Shown in pieces: positions 26,333 through 34,285 of a DNA stretch of 64,000 bases. Every line of letters starts with the position of its first letter. The stretch's first letter is position 1. The DNA comes from Chryseobacterium viscerum (lineage in GTDB: Bacteria > Bacteroidota > Bacteroidia > Flavobacteriales > Weeksellaceae). A model generated the notes under the pieces. The model did no database searches and had not been told where the DNA came from. It worked only from the letters and a program-made list of their open reading frames with translations. A program made the translations under genes and the position numbers. The DNA lies in assembly GCF_025949665.1 (NCBI RefSeq), contig NZ_JAPDFT010000001.1, positions 2,666,001 to 2,730,000 of the forward strand, in the 5' to 3' direction.

Positions 26333-28789
26333 TTAATCTTTCATTACATCCCAAAGACTTATTACTTCAATTTTTTCCAAAGGTTTTGAAAGGATAATTC
26401 TTTTTGAAGTTCCCGGTAACAGATCAAAGAAATTATCACTGAAATGAGCATCTCCAATCAGATAGACATCTTTTGCCAGGACATCTGTTGATATTTCAAT
26501 TTCAGTTGGGGATACTTTTCTGATTTTAATCTCAGGTTTTGAAAGTTTTAATTCTTTAGGTTTATTAAAAAAGAAAAGTTTTTCAAATTTTGTATCCTTT
26601 TCAGCACTGACCTTTAAAACTGCTCCGGACAAATCAAATTGAGCAAGTTCTGACTTACTGATATTTCGAATTTTCTTACTTACATCAGCTCTAATATCAT
26701 CTGATTGATTCGCTTTCCAAAGTGTTTTTCCTTTAAAATCAATTAATTCAAACTTTATGTCTGTTTTAAATTCCTTCAATAAATCACTGATCAGATAAAC
26801 GTCATAACTTTTTTCGGTCTCTGCAACTGATACCAATACAGGTTCAAAACTTCTTTTTGCCTGGTAATGGAAGGCTTTCCAGTTTCCGAGATAATCAATA
26901 GACGACCATGAAACTACGGGCCAGCAGTCGTTAAGCTGCCAATATAGCGTTCCCATATTATAAGGTTTTGCGCGACGGTGAGCTTCGATAGCGATCTGCA
27001 TTCCTCTTGCCTGCAACAGCTGTGAAACATAATTATACTGTACAAAATCTACAGGGACTTTATAATCACGTTTCAGATATTCATTAATGATATCCCAACC
27101 TCGGGCATGCTTTTCATGTGCCTTGATTGTTGAGCTTTGCAGATTTAAGTCCGGAGTTCCAGAAAACATTGATTTTGTAGTTTGAAGGCTGGGTGTACCC
27201 TGAAAACCATATTCAGACATGAAACGTCCTACTTTTTCATTGTAAATTTCAAAGGGCTGCTCACCCCACCAAACTCCCCAATAATGAGAATCTCCTTCTG
27301 TAAGACTTTCCTTATGTCCCCAGCCGATAGACGGAGAACTTGGCCAATATATATTTTTATCTGATTTCAGATTTTCTGCCAATGCATTGGGAATCACATC
27401 ATGAAACAACTTTTTATAGTCTTTCCAAACCTGCAGCGAATCATTTTCTGAATATTTGAACTGTTTCTGATATCCCCAGTTGACAATAGCTTCATCAATT
27501 TCATTATTCCCGCACCACAAGGCAATTGACGGATGATTCTGAAGTCTATTGACCTGATCTTTCACTTCTTCTTTTACATTGTTTAAAAACGCTTCATCTG
27601 CCGGATAAAAGCTTCCTGCAAACATAAAATCCTGCCATACTAAGATTCCGTTTTCATCACAGGCCCTGTAAAATTCGTCATCTTCGTAAATACCACCGCC
27701 CCAGATACGAATCATATTCATATTGGCATCTTTAGTATCTCTGATCAGTTTCTGGTATTTTTCCTTGGTCATTCTGGGTGAAAAGCTATCTCCCGGAATC
27801 CAGTTGGTTCCTTTGATATACAATGGTTGCCCATTGACTTTAAAGTAGAATGATTTCCCTTTTTCATCTTTTTCCTGAACTAATTCGACCGTTCTTAATC
27901 CTATTCTGATATTTTTACCATCAATATTTTTCTGACCTTTTAAAAGCTTTATTTCAAAATCATAAAGATTGGCTTCACCACGTCCGTTAGGCTGCCAAAG
28001 CTTCATCCCACTTGTATTATAAGGTACCGTAATTGTATTGATTCCTTTTTTTAAAGTTATCTTTTGGTGGGTTTTATTAAGATCCAAGGTATAATCTCCG
28101 GCATTTTGTGCATCAATCTCTACATCAAAATGTAAATTATCAGATCTGTTCTGAATGTCTTTAACGGTAATAATTTTGGCATTATTCCAGAATTCTAACT
28201 GAACGTCTTTCCATATTCCTGCTGTCACGAGTCTCGGTCCCCAATCCCAGCCAAACTGATATTGTGCTTTTCTCACAAAACTTCTTGGTGATTCCGGCAT
28301 TGTAAACGGAACTTTTTTCGCTAATTCCTTTCCCGTATTTACCGCAGATGTAAACTTAATCTGCAATGTATTATTTCCCGATTTCAGATACTCTTTCACA
28401 GGAATATTCCACTTCCTGAACATATTATCTGTTTTCTTTAAGAGCTTACCATTAAGATAAATTTCTGAAAATGTATCCAATCCGTTAAAAACCAAATCAA
28501 TATTATCGTTCTTTAATTCCTGGAAAGAAACAGTAAATGCTGTCTGATAATCCCAATCTTCATTTTCTATCCACTGTACTTTCTTTTCATTTTCATCTTT
28601 AAAAGGATCAGGAATAATCTTGTTATCTATTAAATCCAGATGAACTGTTCCCGGTACTTTCGCAGGAAGCCAGCTATGATCTTTTGAATTTTTGAACTGC
28701 CAGCTCTCAGAAGACAAATTTCTTTGGGAAAACTGTGCAGAAAGGATATTCTGCGTGAAAAGGAAAGCAAAAAGGATCGTTCTATTCAT
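26333..28789 (-). CDS. Beta-mannosidase (glycoside hydrolase family 2)
   Basis: The 818-residue secreted enzyme has a signal peptide (NRTILFAFLFTQNILSAQ). It starts at the ATG ending at 28789; a TTG one codon upstream is not needed. The GH2 layout is visible: an N-terminal jelly roll (WLPAKVPGTVHLDL), an Ig-like domain, a TIM barrel with the acid/base Glu in WCGNNEIDEA and the nucleophile Glu in MSEYGFQG, and a C-terminal beta domain. GIYEDDEFYRACDENGILVW is typical of beta-mannosidases. It removes beta-linked mannose from N-glycan cores or mannans. The start overlaps the upstream GxxExxY gene by 8 bp. Confidence 0.88.
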   Translation of the reverse strand: MNRTILFAFLFTQNILSAQFSQRNLSSESWQFKNSKDHSWLPAKVPGTVHLDLIDNKIIPDPFKDENEKKVQWIENEDWDYQTAFTVSFQELKNDNIDLVFNGLDTFSEIYLNGKLLKKTDNMFRKWNIPVKEYLKSGNNTLQIKFTSAVNTGKELAKKVPFTMPESPRSFVRKAQYQFGWDWGPRLVTAGIWKDVQLEFWNNAKIITVKDIQNRSDNLHFDVEIDAQNAGDYTLDLNKTHQKITLKKGINTITVPYNTSGMKLWQPNGRGEANLYDFEIKLLKGQKNIDGKNIRIGLRTVELVQEKDEKGKSFYFKVNGQPLYIKGTNWIPGDSFSPRMTKEKYQKLIRDTKDANMNMIRIWGGGIYEDDEFYRACDENGILVWQDFMFAGSFYPADEAFLNNVKEEVKDQVNRLQNHPSIALWCGNNEIDEAIVNWGYQKQFKYSENDSLQVWKDYKKLFHDVIPNALAENLKSDKNIYWPSSPSIGWGHKESLTEGDSHYWGVWWGEQPFEIYNEKVGRFMSEYGFQGTPSLQTTKSMFSGTPDLNLQSSTIKAHEKHARGWDIINEYLKRDYKVPVDFVQYNYVSQLLQARGMQIAIEAHRRAKPYNMGTLYWQLNDCWPVVSWSSIDYLGNWKAFHYQAKRSFEPVLVSVAETEKSYDVYLISDLLKEFKTDIKFELIDFKGKTLWKANQSDDIRADVSKKIRNISKSELAQFDLSGAVLKVSAEKDTKFEKLFFFNKPKELKLSKPEIKIRKVSPTEIEISTDVLAKDVYLIGDAHFSDNFFDLLPGTSKRIILSKPLEKIEVISLWDVMKD

Positions 28790-29168
28790 CAATAAATTTG
28801 TTTACAATTCTATGGATTCCATATTTAATAAGTTCATTATTAAAATTAATAAGTAATCCTAATTTTATATTAGTCTGTTTCAGATACGTCAATACTTGTG
28901 AATGAAAAATAGAATGTAGCTCTAATACAGATTTCACTTCTACAATAACTTTATCTTCTACAATCAAATCAATTCTGTATGCATGTTCTATAAATACTTC
29001 TTTATACCTTAAAGGTAAGGATAACTGCTGCTTAACATTAAGCCCCTGCATCTTTAATTCATAAGCTAAAGCTGCTTCATATGCATTTTCTAAAAGGCCA
29101 ACTCCTAAGTTCTTATGTACTTCTATAGCAGCTCCTATTATTTTGTATGATAATTCGTTTTCGGTCAT
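28782..29168 (-). CDS. GxxExxY family protein
   Basis: The 128-residue protein carries the family's naming motif in GVGLLENAYEAAL, preceded by IIGAAIEVHKNLG. It also has a PD-(D/E)xK-like core (RIDLIVEDKVIVEVKSV) that suggests a nuclease-type fold. Stand-alone members are common in Bacteroidota and have no established function. It overlaps the beta-mannosidase start by 8 bp, so translation is probably coupled; a functional link to mannan use is not implied. Confidence 0.85.
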   Translation of the reverse strand: MTENELSYKIIGAAIEVHKNLGVGLLENAYEAALAYELKMQGLNVKQQLSLPLRYKEVFIEHAYRIDLIVEDKVIVEVKSVLELHSIFHSQVLTYLKQTNIKLGLLINFNNELIKYGIHRIVNKFIDE

Positions 29169-29384
29169 TCATTTGTGTATTTTTTAATTATGTTATTTAA
29201 ACGCAAAGTATTTATTACTATTATGCTTTATTTTAAGGAAGCTAAGACAGAATGGATTGAAAATCGATCGGATGAAGCTAACTGTTTTTTCATAAGCTTA
29301 ATCAGCGGCATTGCCGCAACTCTTTGCTCTCTCAAAATATAATACAGTTTATTTTTTAAACTTTGCATTTAATAAACAGCTATA
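29169..29384. repeat. Intergenic region resembling a degenerate dispersed repeat
   Basis: No gene is seen. CGCAAAG near 29196 and CTTTGC near 29322 bracket about 130 bp that includes the perfect palindrome GCGGCA-T-TGCCGC (29305-29317). The layout resembles extragenic repeats of Bacteroidota that begin and end with CGCAAAG-type motifs. A similar GCAAAGGCGCAAAG occurs near 30709. Repeat status is inferred. Confidence 0.35.
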
Positions 29385-30047
29385 TTATTTACTCTTCAAT
29401 GCAATCACTTCAGCGGGGTTCGCAAAAGCACCACCATCAGTAATGGCCGAAGAATGGAAGTAACCTGCACTGGTAACGGCTCTTATTCCTTCAATATTGG
29501 ATGAGCGAAGTCCACCTCCAACAAGAATTTCTATTCTTCCATCAGAGAGCTCAACTAATTTCTTAAGGTTTTCTTTTCCTTCTGATACATTGGGTTTCTG
29601 GCCGGAAGTAAGGATGGTTGTAAAACCACATTCAATTACTTTTTCTAAAGATTCTTCAAGACTTGCAGCACGGTCAAAAGCACGATGGAAAGTACATGGA
29701 AGTGGTGCAGCTAATTCAACTAAAGCTTTATTCTGTTCTATATTCACCTCATCATTATCATCGAGAATACCGAATACAAAACCGTCTGCTTGTAATGATT
29801 TCAGATGAACCAAATCTTTTTTCATCTGTTCAAATTCTGAATCCGAGTAGGTAAAATCTCCTCCTCTTGGGCGGATCATTACAAAAATCGGGATATTCAT
29901 TTTTTCACGAAGCCTTTTCATGGTTTCAAAATCCGGGGTTGTTCCACCTTCACTGAGACCGTCGCATAATTCTATTCTATCCGCTCCGTTTTCAAAAGCA
30001 ATCATTGCTGATTCAGGATTAAAACAAGCTATTTCTATTTTTGACAT
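29385..30047 (-). CDS. cutC: CutC family protein
   Basis: Starting at MSKIEIACFNPESA the product is 220 residues. This start lies 19 bp after the lipoprotein gene stop; an in-frame start at 30098 would overlap that gene by 32 bp. The TIM-barrel signatures are clear: NGADRIELCDGLSEGG, IPIFVMIRPRGGDF, CTFHRAFDRA, FTTILTSGQ and ILVGGGLRSSNI. CutC was named for copper homeostasis in E. coli, but its biochemical role is not settled. It is probably co-transcribed with the upstream lipoprotein gene. Confidence 0.88.
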   Translation of the reverse strand: MSKIEIACFNPESAMIAFENGADRIELCDGLSEGGTTPDFETMKRLREKMNIPIFVMIRPRGGDFTYSDSEFEQMKKDLVHLKSLQADGFVFGILDDNDEVNIEQNKALVELAAPLPCTFHRAFDRAASLEESLEKVIECGFTTILTSGQKPNVSEGKENLKKLVELSDGRIEILVGGGLRSSNIEGIRAVTSAGYFHSSAITDGGAFANPAEVIALKSK

Positions 30048-30066
30048 TGTATGTATCTGTTTAATT

Positions 30067-30609
30067 CTATTTTGGCTCATCCTGCAAAACATCTGCAATC
30101 AGAAATGAACCGTTTTCTTTTATTACTTTTATCACTGACGGATATTGAGCTTTAAAACTATTATCAGTCAACACTACATTAAAGATATATTCATCTTTTG
30201 AGGAAGATTTTAATTCACAGCTTCCGACTTCAATTTTATCCCAATCCTGTGCTGAGATCAGAAAACCAACTCCAATTCCTGCTTTACTGGTATCAAATTT
30301 CGATTTCCATTTATCCTGGAATTCTTTTTCAGTAAGGCTTCCGTCTACATCCAGATCTACATTAGTTGCATCCGTTTTATAATCGAAATAATCTTTGGTT
30401 GTGATCTTCTGCATATTCTTTTCTTCATTTCCGATATCAGCTTTAAAATAATCAACGATGCTTGTCTTCAGCCATTTTTGGGCTTCTTCAGCTTCATTGG
30501 ACTCATTATGCAAAACTACTTTTTCTTGTATCTGCTGTGTTTTAATCTCCTTCTTTTCTTCCTTGCATGCGATAATGAGAAATAAAGAAGCGATAATCGT
30601 TCTTTTCAT
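30067..30609 (-). CDS. Hypothetical lipoprotein
   Basis: The 180-residue protein has a lipoprotein signal peptide with lipobox LIIAC (Cys15), then a very charged linker (KEEKKEIKTQQIQEK). The rest is a compact soluble domain with WLKTSIVDYFKAD and VIKENGSFLIADVL. I do not recognise a family; it resembles small DUF lipoproteins with a cystatin/NTF2-like fold. It precedes cutC by 19 bp on the same strand and has a dispersed-repeat-like region upstream. Confidence 0.6.
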   Translation of the reverse strand: MKRTIIASLFLIIACKEEKKEIKTQQIQEKVVLHNESNEAEEAQKWLKTSIVDYFKADIGNEEKNMQKITTKDYFDYKTDATNVDLDVDGSLTEKEFQDKWKSKFDTSKAGIGVGFLISAQDWDKIEVGSCELKSSSKDEYIFNVVLTDNSFKAQYPSVIKVIKENGSFLIADVLQDEPK

Positions 30610-30620
30610 ATTTTATGTTT

Positions 30621-30673
30621 TGGCTAAAGCCAATAGGTTTCATTGATTTGTTTAAATGGGCTAAAGCCCATTT
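30621..30673. repeat. Two related CTAAAG palindromes
   Basis: TGGCT-AA-AGCCA (30621-30632) and AAATGGGCT-AA-AGCCCATTT (30654-30673) are perfect palindromes with the same GGCTAAAGCC core, 21 bp apart. They lie in the 5' flank of the lipoprotein gene. They probably belong to a dispersed extragenic repeat; copies elsewhere need a genome search. Confidence 0.5.
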
Positions 30674-30818
30674 CTATTGAATTTTTAATTTTCGTTGTTG
30701 GAATAATGCAAAGGCGCAAAGATTTTTCTTCTGGCACTTCTTTAAGGTACAAGGATTTTATCTCCGATAAAATTTATATATAACTCTGCACTTTTACAAT
30801 GTTGCTTCTATTATATAC

Positions 30819-31817
30819 TTATTTCAAAGCAAATTCCGGTTTTTCAAGGCGGTTTCCTTTCTGGTCATATACCGCAAAGTTGAATCCGTCCTGAATACAG
30901 TAAGATCCATATTCTCCCTGTTTATTGATCGCAATAAAGCCTACCTGAATATCTTTAAGGTTTTTATTTCTTCTCTGATTGATTTTTACAATTCTCTCTA
31001 CAGCTTCTTTACAGGCTTCTTGAGGATTTCTGCCTTGTCTCATGAGTTCAACTACAAGATGGGTTCCTACCGTTCTTATCACTTCTTCACCATGACCTGT
31101 AGCTGTAGCTGCTCCTACTTCATTATCTACAAACAGGCCTGCTCCGATAATCGGGGAATCTCCTACTCTTCCATGCATTTTAAAAGCCATTCCACTGGTA
31201 GTACAGGCACCGGAAAGGTTTCCCTGTGCATCCAGCGCAATCATTCCTATGGTATCGTGATTTTCAATATTGGCAATGGGTTTATACTGGCTGGTTTTTA
31301 ACCATTCTTTCCATTCTTTTTCGGATTCGGGAGTGAGAAGATTTTCTTTTTTAAACCCTTGTGAAAGGGCAAACTGCAATGCTCCGTCACCTACCAGCAT
31401 CACGTGGGGTGTTTTTTCCATTACAGCTCTGGCAACAGAAATCGGGTTTTTCACATGTTCCAGACATGCTACTGAACCAATATTATAATTTTCATCCATG
31501 ATACAGGCATCCAGCGTTACTCTCCCATCTCTGTCCGGACGGCCACCATACCCTACACTTCTTTCTTTAGGATCTAATTCTACAAGACGAACTCCTTTTT
31601 CAACAGCATCCAAAGCTTTTCCTCCTTTTCCGAGGATTGTCCATGCTTCTTCGTTAGCTTTTAATCCGAAATTCCAGGTAGAAAGGACAATCGGTTTGTT
31701 GACAGCTTTAGCAGTGGGTTCGGGTAATTCAGCAGCCATTAAATCCAATGGGTTTACGGCAAGTGCTGCTGTTGCAATTCCCAGTTTTTTAATAAAACTT
31801 CTTCGGTTATTGTTCAT
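30819..31817 (-). CDS. N4-(beta-N-acetylglucosaminyl)-L-asparaginase (glycosylasparaginase)
   Basis: The 332-residue Ntn-hydrolase has a twin-arginine-type signal (NNRRSFIKKLGIATAALAV). The autoproteolysis and nucleophile site is the HDTIGM motif, where the Thr becomes the new N-terminus, and GMAFKMHGRVGDSPIIGAG follows. This matches the glycosylasparaginase well studied in Elizabethkingia meningoseptica. It cleaves the GlcNAc-Asn bond after protein digestion of N-glycoproteins. It is monocistronic with a TAGATTTG box upstream. Beta-mannosidase and hexosaminidase genes in the same window act on the same glycan core. Confidence 0.9.
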   Translation of the reverse strand: MNNNRRSFIKKLGIATAALAVNPLDLMAAELPEPTAKAVNKPIVLSTWNFGLKANEEAWTILGKGGKALDAVEKGVRLVELDPKERSVGYGGRPDRDGRVTLDACIMDENYNIGSVACLEHVKNPISVARAVMEKTPHVMLVGDGALQFALSQGFKKENLLTPESEKEWKEWLKTSQYKPIANIENHDTIGMIALDAQGNLSGACTTSGMAFKMHGRVGDSPIIGAGLFVDNEVGAATATGHGEEVIRTVGTHLVVELMRQGRNPQEACKEAVERIVKINQRRNKNLKDIQVGFIAINKQGEYGSYCIQDGFNFAVYDQKGNRLEKPEFALK

Positions 31818-31842
31818 GGTATCTCAAATTGTATAATACCCA

Positions 31843-31850
31843 CAAATCTA
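31843..31850 (-). promoter_or_regulatory. -7 element TAGATTTG
   Basis: On the minus strand this is a perfect TAnnTTTG match, 25 bp before the glycosylasparaginase ATG. Confidence 0.5.
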
Positions 31851-31926
31851 AAAAAAACTTCTATGAAATCCTCATGGCGGCTCAATGAATATCCGTGTAT
31901 TATTTTTATTTATCTTTACTGCTGTG

Positions 31927-32532
31927 ATGCACTCATTCAAAACTTTCAGAAATATCTCTTTCTTTCAGGAACTCTCTGATGAGGAAATTGCTATTTTGGT
32001 CAATATCAGCACTCCGAAACTGCTCCGAAGAAAAGAGAAGCTGGCAGAACCTGGTAAGTCTTTCAATCAATTATTTATTCTTTCCCATGGATTATTAAGA
32101 TTTTTCTTTGATGATGAAAACGGGGTTGAAAGCAATCTTTTTCTCCCATCCGAAAAGGAGGCTGCCATTATGGAAAGACCGGAGTCTTATGCTAATGAAA
32201 ATGAAGGAAAATATACTATAGAAGCCGTACTGGAAAGTCAGATTTTCCTGTTCAATAAAAATGAATTTGAAGAAGCTGCATTTCAGAACAGAGGTATTTA
32301 TAATGTATATCTCAAATCTTTAAAACAAATCATCAGTATATTAAAAGTACGTACAGAACAGTTTTGCTCCACTTCTCCGCATTCCCGATATGAGGAATTT
32401 CTGGAAACCCGTCCTTTTACTTCACAGAATGCCAACAGAAAGTATATTGCCAATTTTCTGGGCATTACTCCGAACTCACTTTCAAGGATGACAGCCCGTA
32501 TCCATAAAAAAAGGAACGAAAGAAAAAAATAA
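31927..32532 (+). CDS. Crp/Fnr family regulator (cyclic-nucleotide-binding fold)
   Basis: Starting at MHSFKTFRNISFF the product is 201 residues; an ATG at 31885 would add 14 mostly hydrophobic residues and is less likely. The N-terminal cNMP-binding beta roll is visible (LSDEEIAILVNIS, KSFNQLFILSHGLLRFFF). The C-terminus has a winged-helix HTH (YIANFLGITPNSLSRMTARI). Bacteroidota members often do not bind cAMP. It lies upstream of, and in the same direction as, the DUF3302-HlyD-TolC operon, which it may regulate. Confidence 0.8.
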   Translation: MHSFKTFRNISFFQELSDEEIAILVNISTPKLLRRKEKLAEPGKSFNQLFILSHGLLRFFFDDENGVESNLFLPSEKEAAIMERPESYANENEGKYTIEAVLESQIFLFNKNEFEEAAFQNRGIYNVYLKSLKQIISILKVRTEQFCSTSPHSRYEEFLETRPFTSQNANRKYIANFLGITPNSLSRMTARIHKKRNERKK

Positions 32533-32564
32533 CTTAGGAATACTTTTTCTCACTTTGTTCATCC

Positions 32565-32572
32565 TATTTTTG
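32565..32572 (+). promoter_or_regulatory. -7 element TATTTTTG before the export operon
   Basis: A perfect TAnnTTTG match is followed after 39 bp by a 12-codon micro-ORF and after 182 bp by the DUF3302 start. Confidence 0.4.
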
Positions 32573-32611
32573 CTTACTGAAAATACTGTTACACCAACAA
32601 TTAAAAGCAAA

Positions 32612-32650
32612 ATGAGAAAAATATCATCTAAAAAAGCACCTTATTATTGA
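32612..32650 (+). CDS. Possible leader peptide (12 codons)
   Basis: An ATG-started micro-ORF (MRKISSKKAPYY, then TGA) lies between the -7 box at 32565 and the export operon. It is lysine/serine-rich and ends in two Tyr codons. A weak AATCTT/AAGATT hairpin follows at about 32660. It might be a leader or attenuator peptide, but it has no clear ribosome binding site and may be chance. Confidence 0.25.
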   Translation: MRKISSKKAPYY

Positions 32651-32754
32651 ATCATCTTTAATCTTTCTTAAGATTTATAGTAACCATGCGGGTCTATACT
32701 GACGGCCGGTTACAACCTTGTTTACACTTCATTATTACCTTATACAATTATTTT

Positions 32755-33120
32755 ATGCAAAGAACATCCTTACTTCTTTGCCTGTTATTTTCATGCAATT
32801 TTGTTCAGGCATCAACAGGCAATTTGGAAGACAATATAGCTAACGCCGCATCATGGTTAATCTTATTGGTTTTACCTATTGCAGGAATCTATCTTTTCTG
32901 GAAAGTTCATATTTACCCGGAAAAAGTAGCAGAAAAAAAGAAACACCCTCAACTGAACGCCATAAAAAGTATGTGCCTCCTTTCCCTTGTTTTTGGAGGC
33001 CTTTTATGGCCGGTTGCTTTAATCTGGGCTAACTATGATTATGGCAACCAAAATGTTCCTGACAAAGAAACAGATAACACGAACCTTACTGAAGAAGAAT
33101 TTAAAACAATCGAAAATTAA
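32755..33120 (+). CDS. DUF3302 (YiaW-like) inner-membrane protein
   Basis: Starting at MQRTSLLLCLLF the product is 121 residues. It has a signal or first membrane segment, a second helix (ASWLILLVLPIAGIYLFW), a basic loop (YPEKVAEKKKHPQL) and a third helix (SLVFGGLLWPVALIWANYDY). This pattern and the following HlyD gene match the YiaW/YibI (DUF3302) family, which pairs with a membrane-fusion protein. An ATG at 32686 is in frame but would add an untypical leader. It is the first gene of a three-gene operon. Confidence 0.75.
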   Translation: MQRTSLLLCLLFSCNFVQASTGNLEDNIANAASWLILLVLPIAGIYLFWKVHIYPEKVAEKKKHPQLNAIKSMCLLSLVFGGLLWPVALIWANYDYGNQNVPDKETDNTNLTEEEFKTIEN

Positions 33121-33126
33121 AAAAAC

Positions 33127-34284
33127 ATGCTGGAATTACTAGTTGCAATATATGCCGGAATATGCTGGCTTCTTATTAAAAAATTAAAACTGATCCCCTG
33201 GACGTTCACCACACAGGTTGTTGTCTATTCATTACCTATCTTCGGATCTATTGCTTTGATATTAAGCTTAAATTACTACTGCCCTATTACTTCTGATGTA
33301 AAGGTAGGAAACAGAAGTGTGGATATTACCACTCAGGTTTTGGGGAAAGTGAAAAAAGTATATGTCAGCACCAATCAGGAAGTAAAGAAAGGAGATACCT
33401 TATTTGTACTGGACAGAGAGCCTTACATACAGGAAATAAAGTCTCTGGAGGCTAAGCTAAGCAATATGAAAGCTACTGTAAGTTCTTATGATACAGACAT
33501 CTCAGCTTCCAGAAAAAATATTGCAGGTTTACAGTCACAGTTGGAACTGGCTAATAAAAGAACCGCTCAGTATAAAGAATTGGTGGAAGCAGGAGCAGCC
33601 AATAAGTTTGATCTTGAGCAGGCAGTCACCAATGTACAGGATCTGCAGTCCAGAATCAGTGCTGCACAATCACAGCAGCAATCTTTGGAAACGAAGTCCA
33701 ATGCATCTTATGGTGGAGAAAATTCTTCAGTATCTGAAATTCAGGCAAAATTGGACCAGGCGAAATGGAATCTATCACAAACAGTTGTTCTGGCTCCTAC
33801 TGATGGTGTAATTCCTAATGTTCAGCTGAATGAAGGAGCTATCATGGCACCTTTTAAATCTGCATTCGTCCTGATTCAGAAGCAACAGTCTGTGATTGGT
33901 TTTTTTGCCCAAAACGAACTGGAAACAGTAAAAAACGGTGATGAAGTGGAGCTGGCTCTTAAAACGGAACCGGGAAAAGTAGTGAAAGCAAAACTTGAAT
34001 ATGTAATAGATGCTACCAGCCAGGGAATCATGAATAATGCAGGAGGAATGCTGGGAGGAAACGGTTCTACGGCCGGACTTCCAGACACAGCCAGACAATT
34101 GCCGGAAACAGATGGGAAACTTATTGCCAAGTTTGTATTGGAAGACAGCCAGAAACAGCTTACTGTTGGAGCAAGAGGAACAGCTGTCATTTATTCTGAC
34201 CATATCAAACCGCTTCATCTCATCCGAAAAGTAATGGTGCGTGTCAACAGTAAAGTCAACTATCTGATTCCTAAACTTCATTAA
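33127..34284 (+). CDS. HlyD/EmrA-like membrane-fusion protein
   Basis: The 385-residue protein has two N-terminal membrane helices. A biotinyl-lipoyl strand follows (VGNRSVDITTQVLGKVKKV), then a long coiled coil (EIKSLEAKLSNMKA to SQQQSLETK) and a second half-lipoyl strand (VVLAPTDGVIPN). Such adaptors bridge an inner-membrane component and an outer-membrane channel. It starts 6 bp after the DUF3302 gene and ends 1 bp before the TolC-like gene, so the three form a tight operon (YiaW-YiaV-like plus an outer-membrane factor). No MFS, RND or ABC pump is present in the operon. Confidence 0.85.
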   Translation: MLELLVAIYAGICWLLIKKLKLIPWTFTTQVVVYSLPIFGSIALILSLNYYCPITSDVKVGNRSVDITTQVLGKVKKVYVSTNQEVKKGDTLFVLDREPYIQEIKSLEAKLSNMKATVSSYDTDISASRKNIAGLQSQLELANKRTAQYKELVEAGAANKFDLEQAVTNVQDLQSRISAAQSQQQSLETKSNASYGGENSSVSEIQAKLDQAKWNLSQTVVLAPTDGVIPNVQLNEGAIMAPFKSAFVLIQKQQSVIGFFAQNELETVKNGDEVELALKTEPGKVVKAKLEYVIDATSQGIMNNAGGMLGGNGSTAGLPDTARQLPETDGKLIAKFVLEDSQKQLTVGARGTAVIYSDHIKPLHLIRKVMVRVNSKVNYLIPKLH

Positions 34285-34285
34285 C

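Noticed and set aside
28790..28792. TTG start for beta-mannosidase
   Set aside because: An ATG directly follows and gives the same signal peptide, so the extra residue is not needed.
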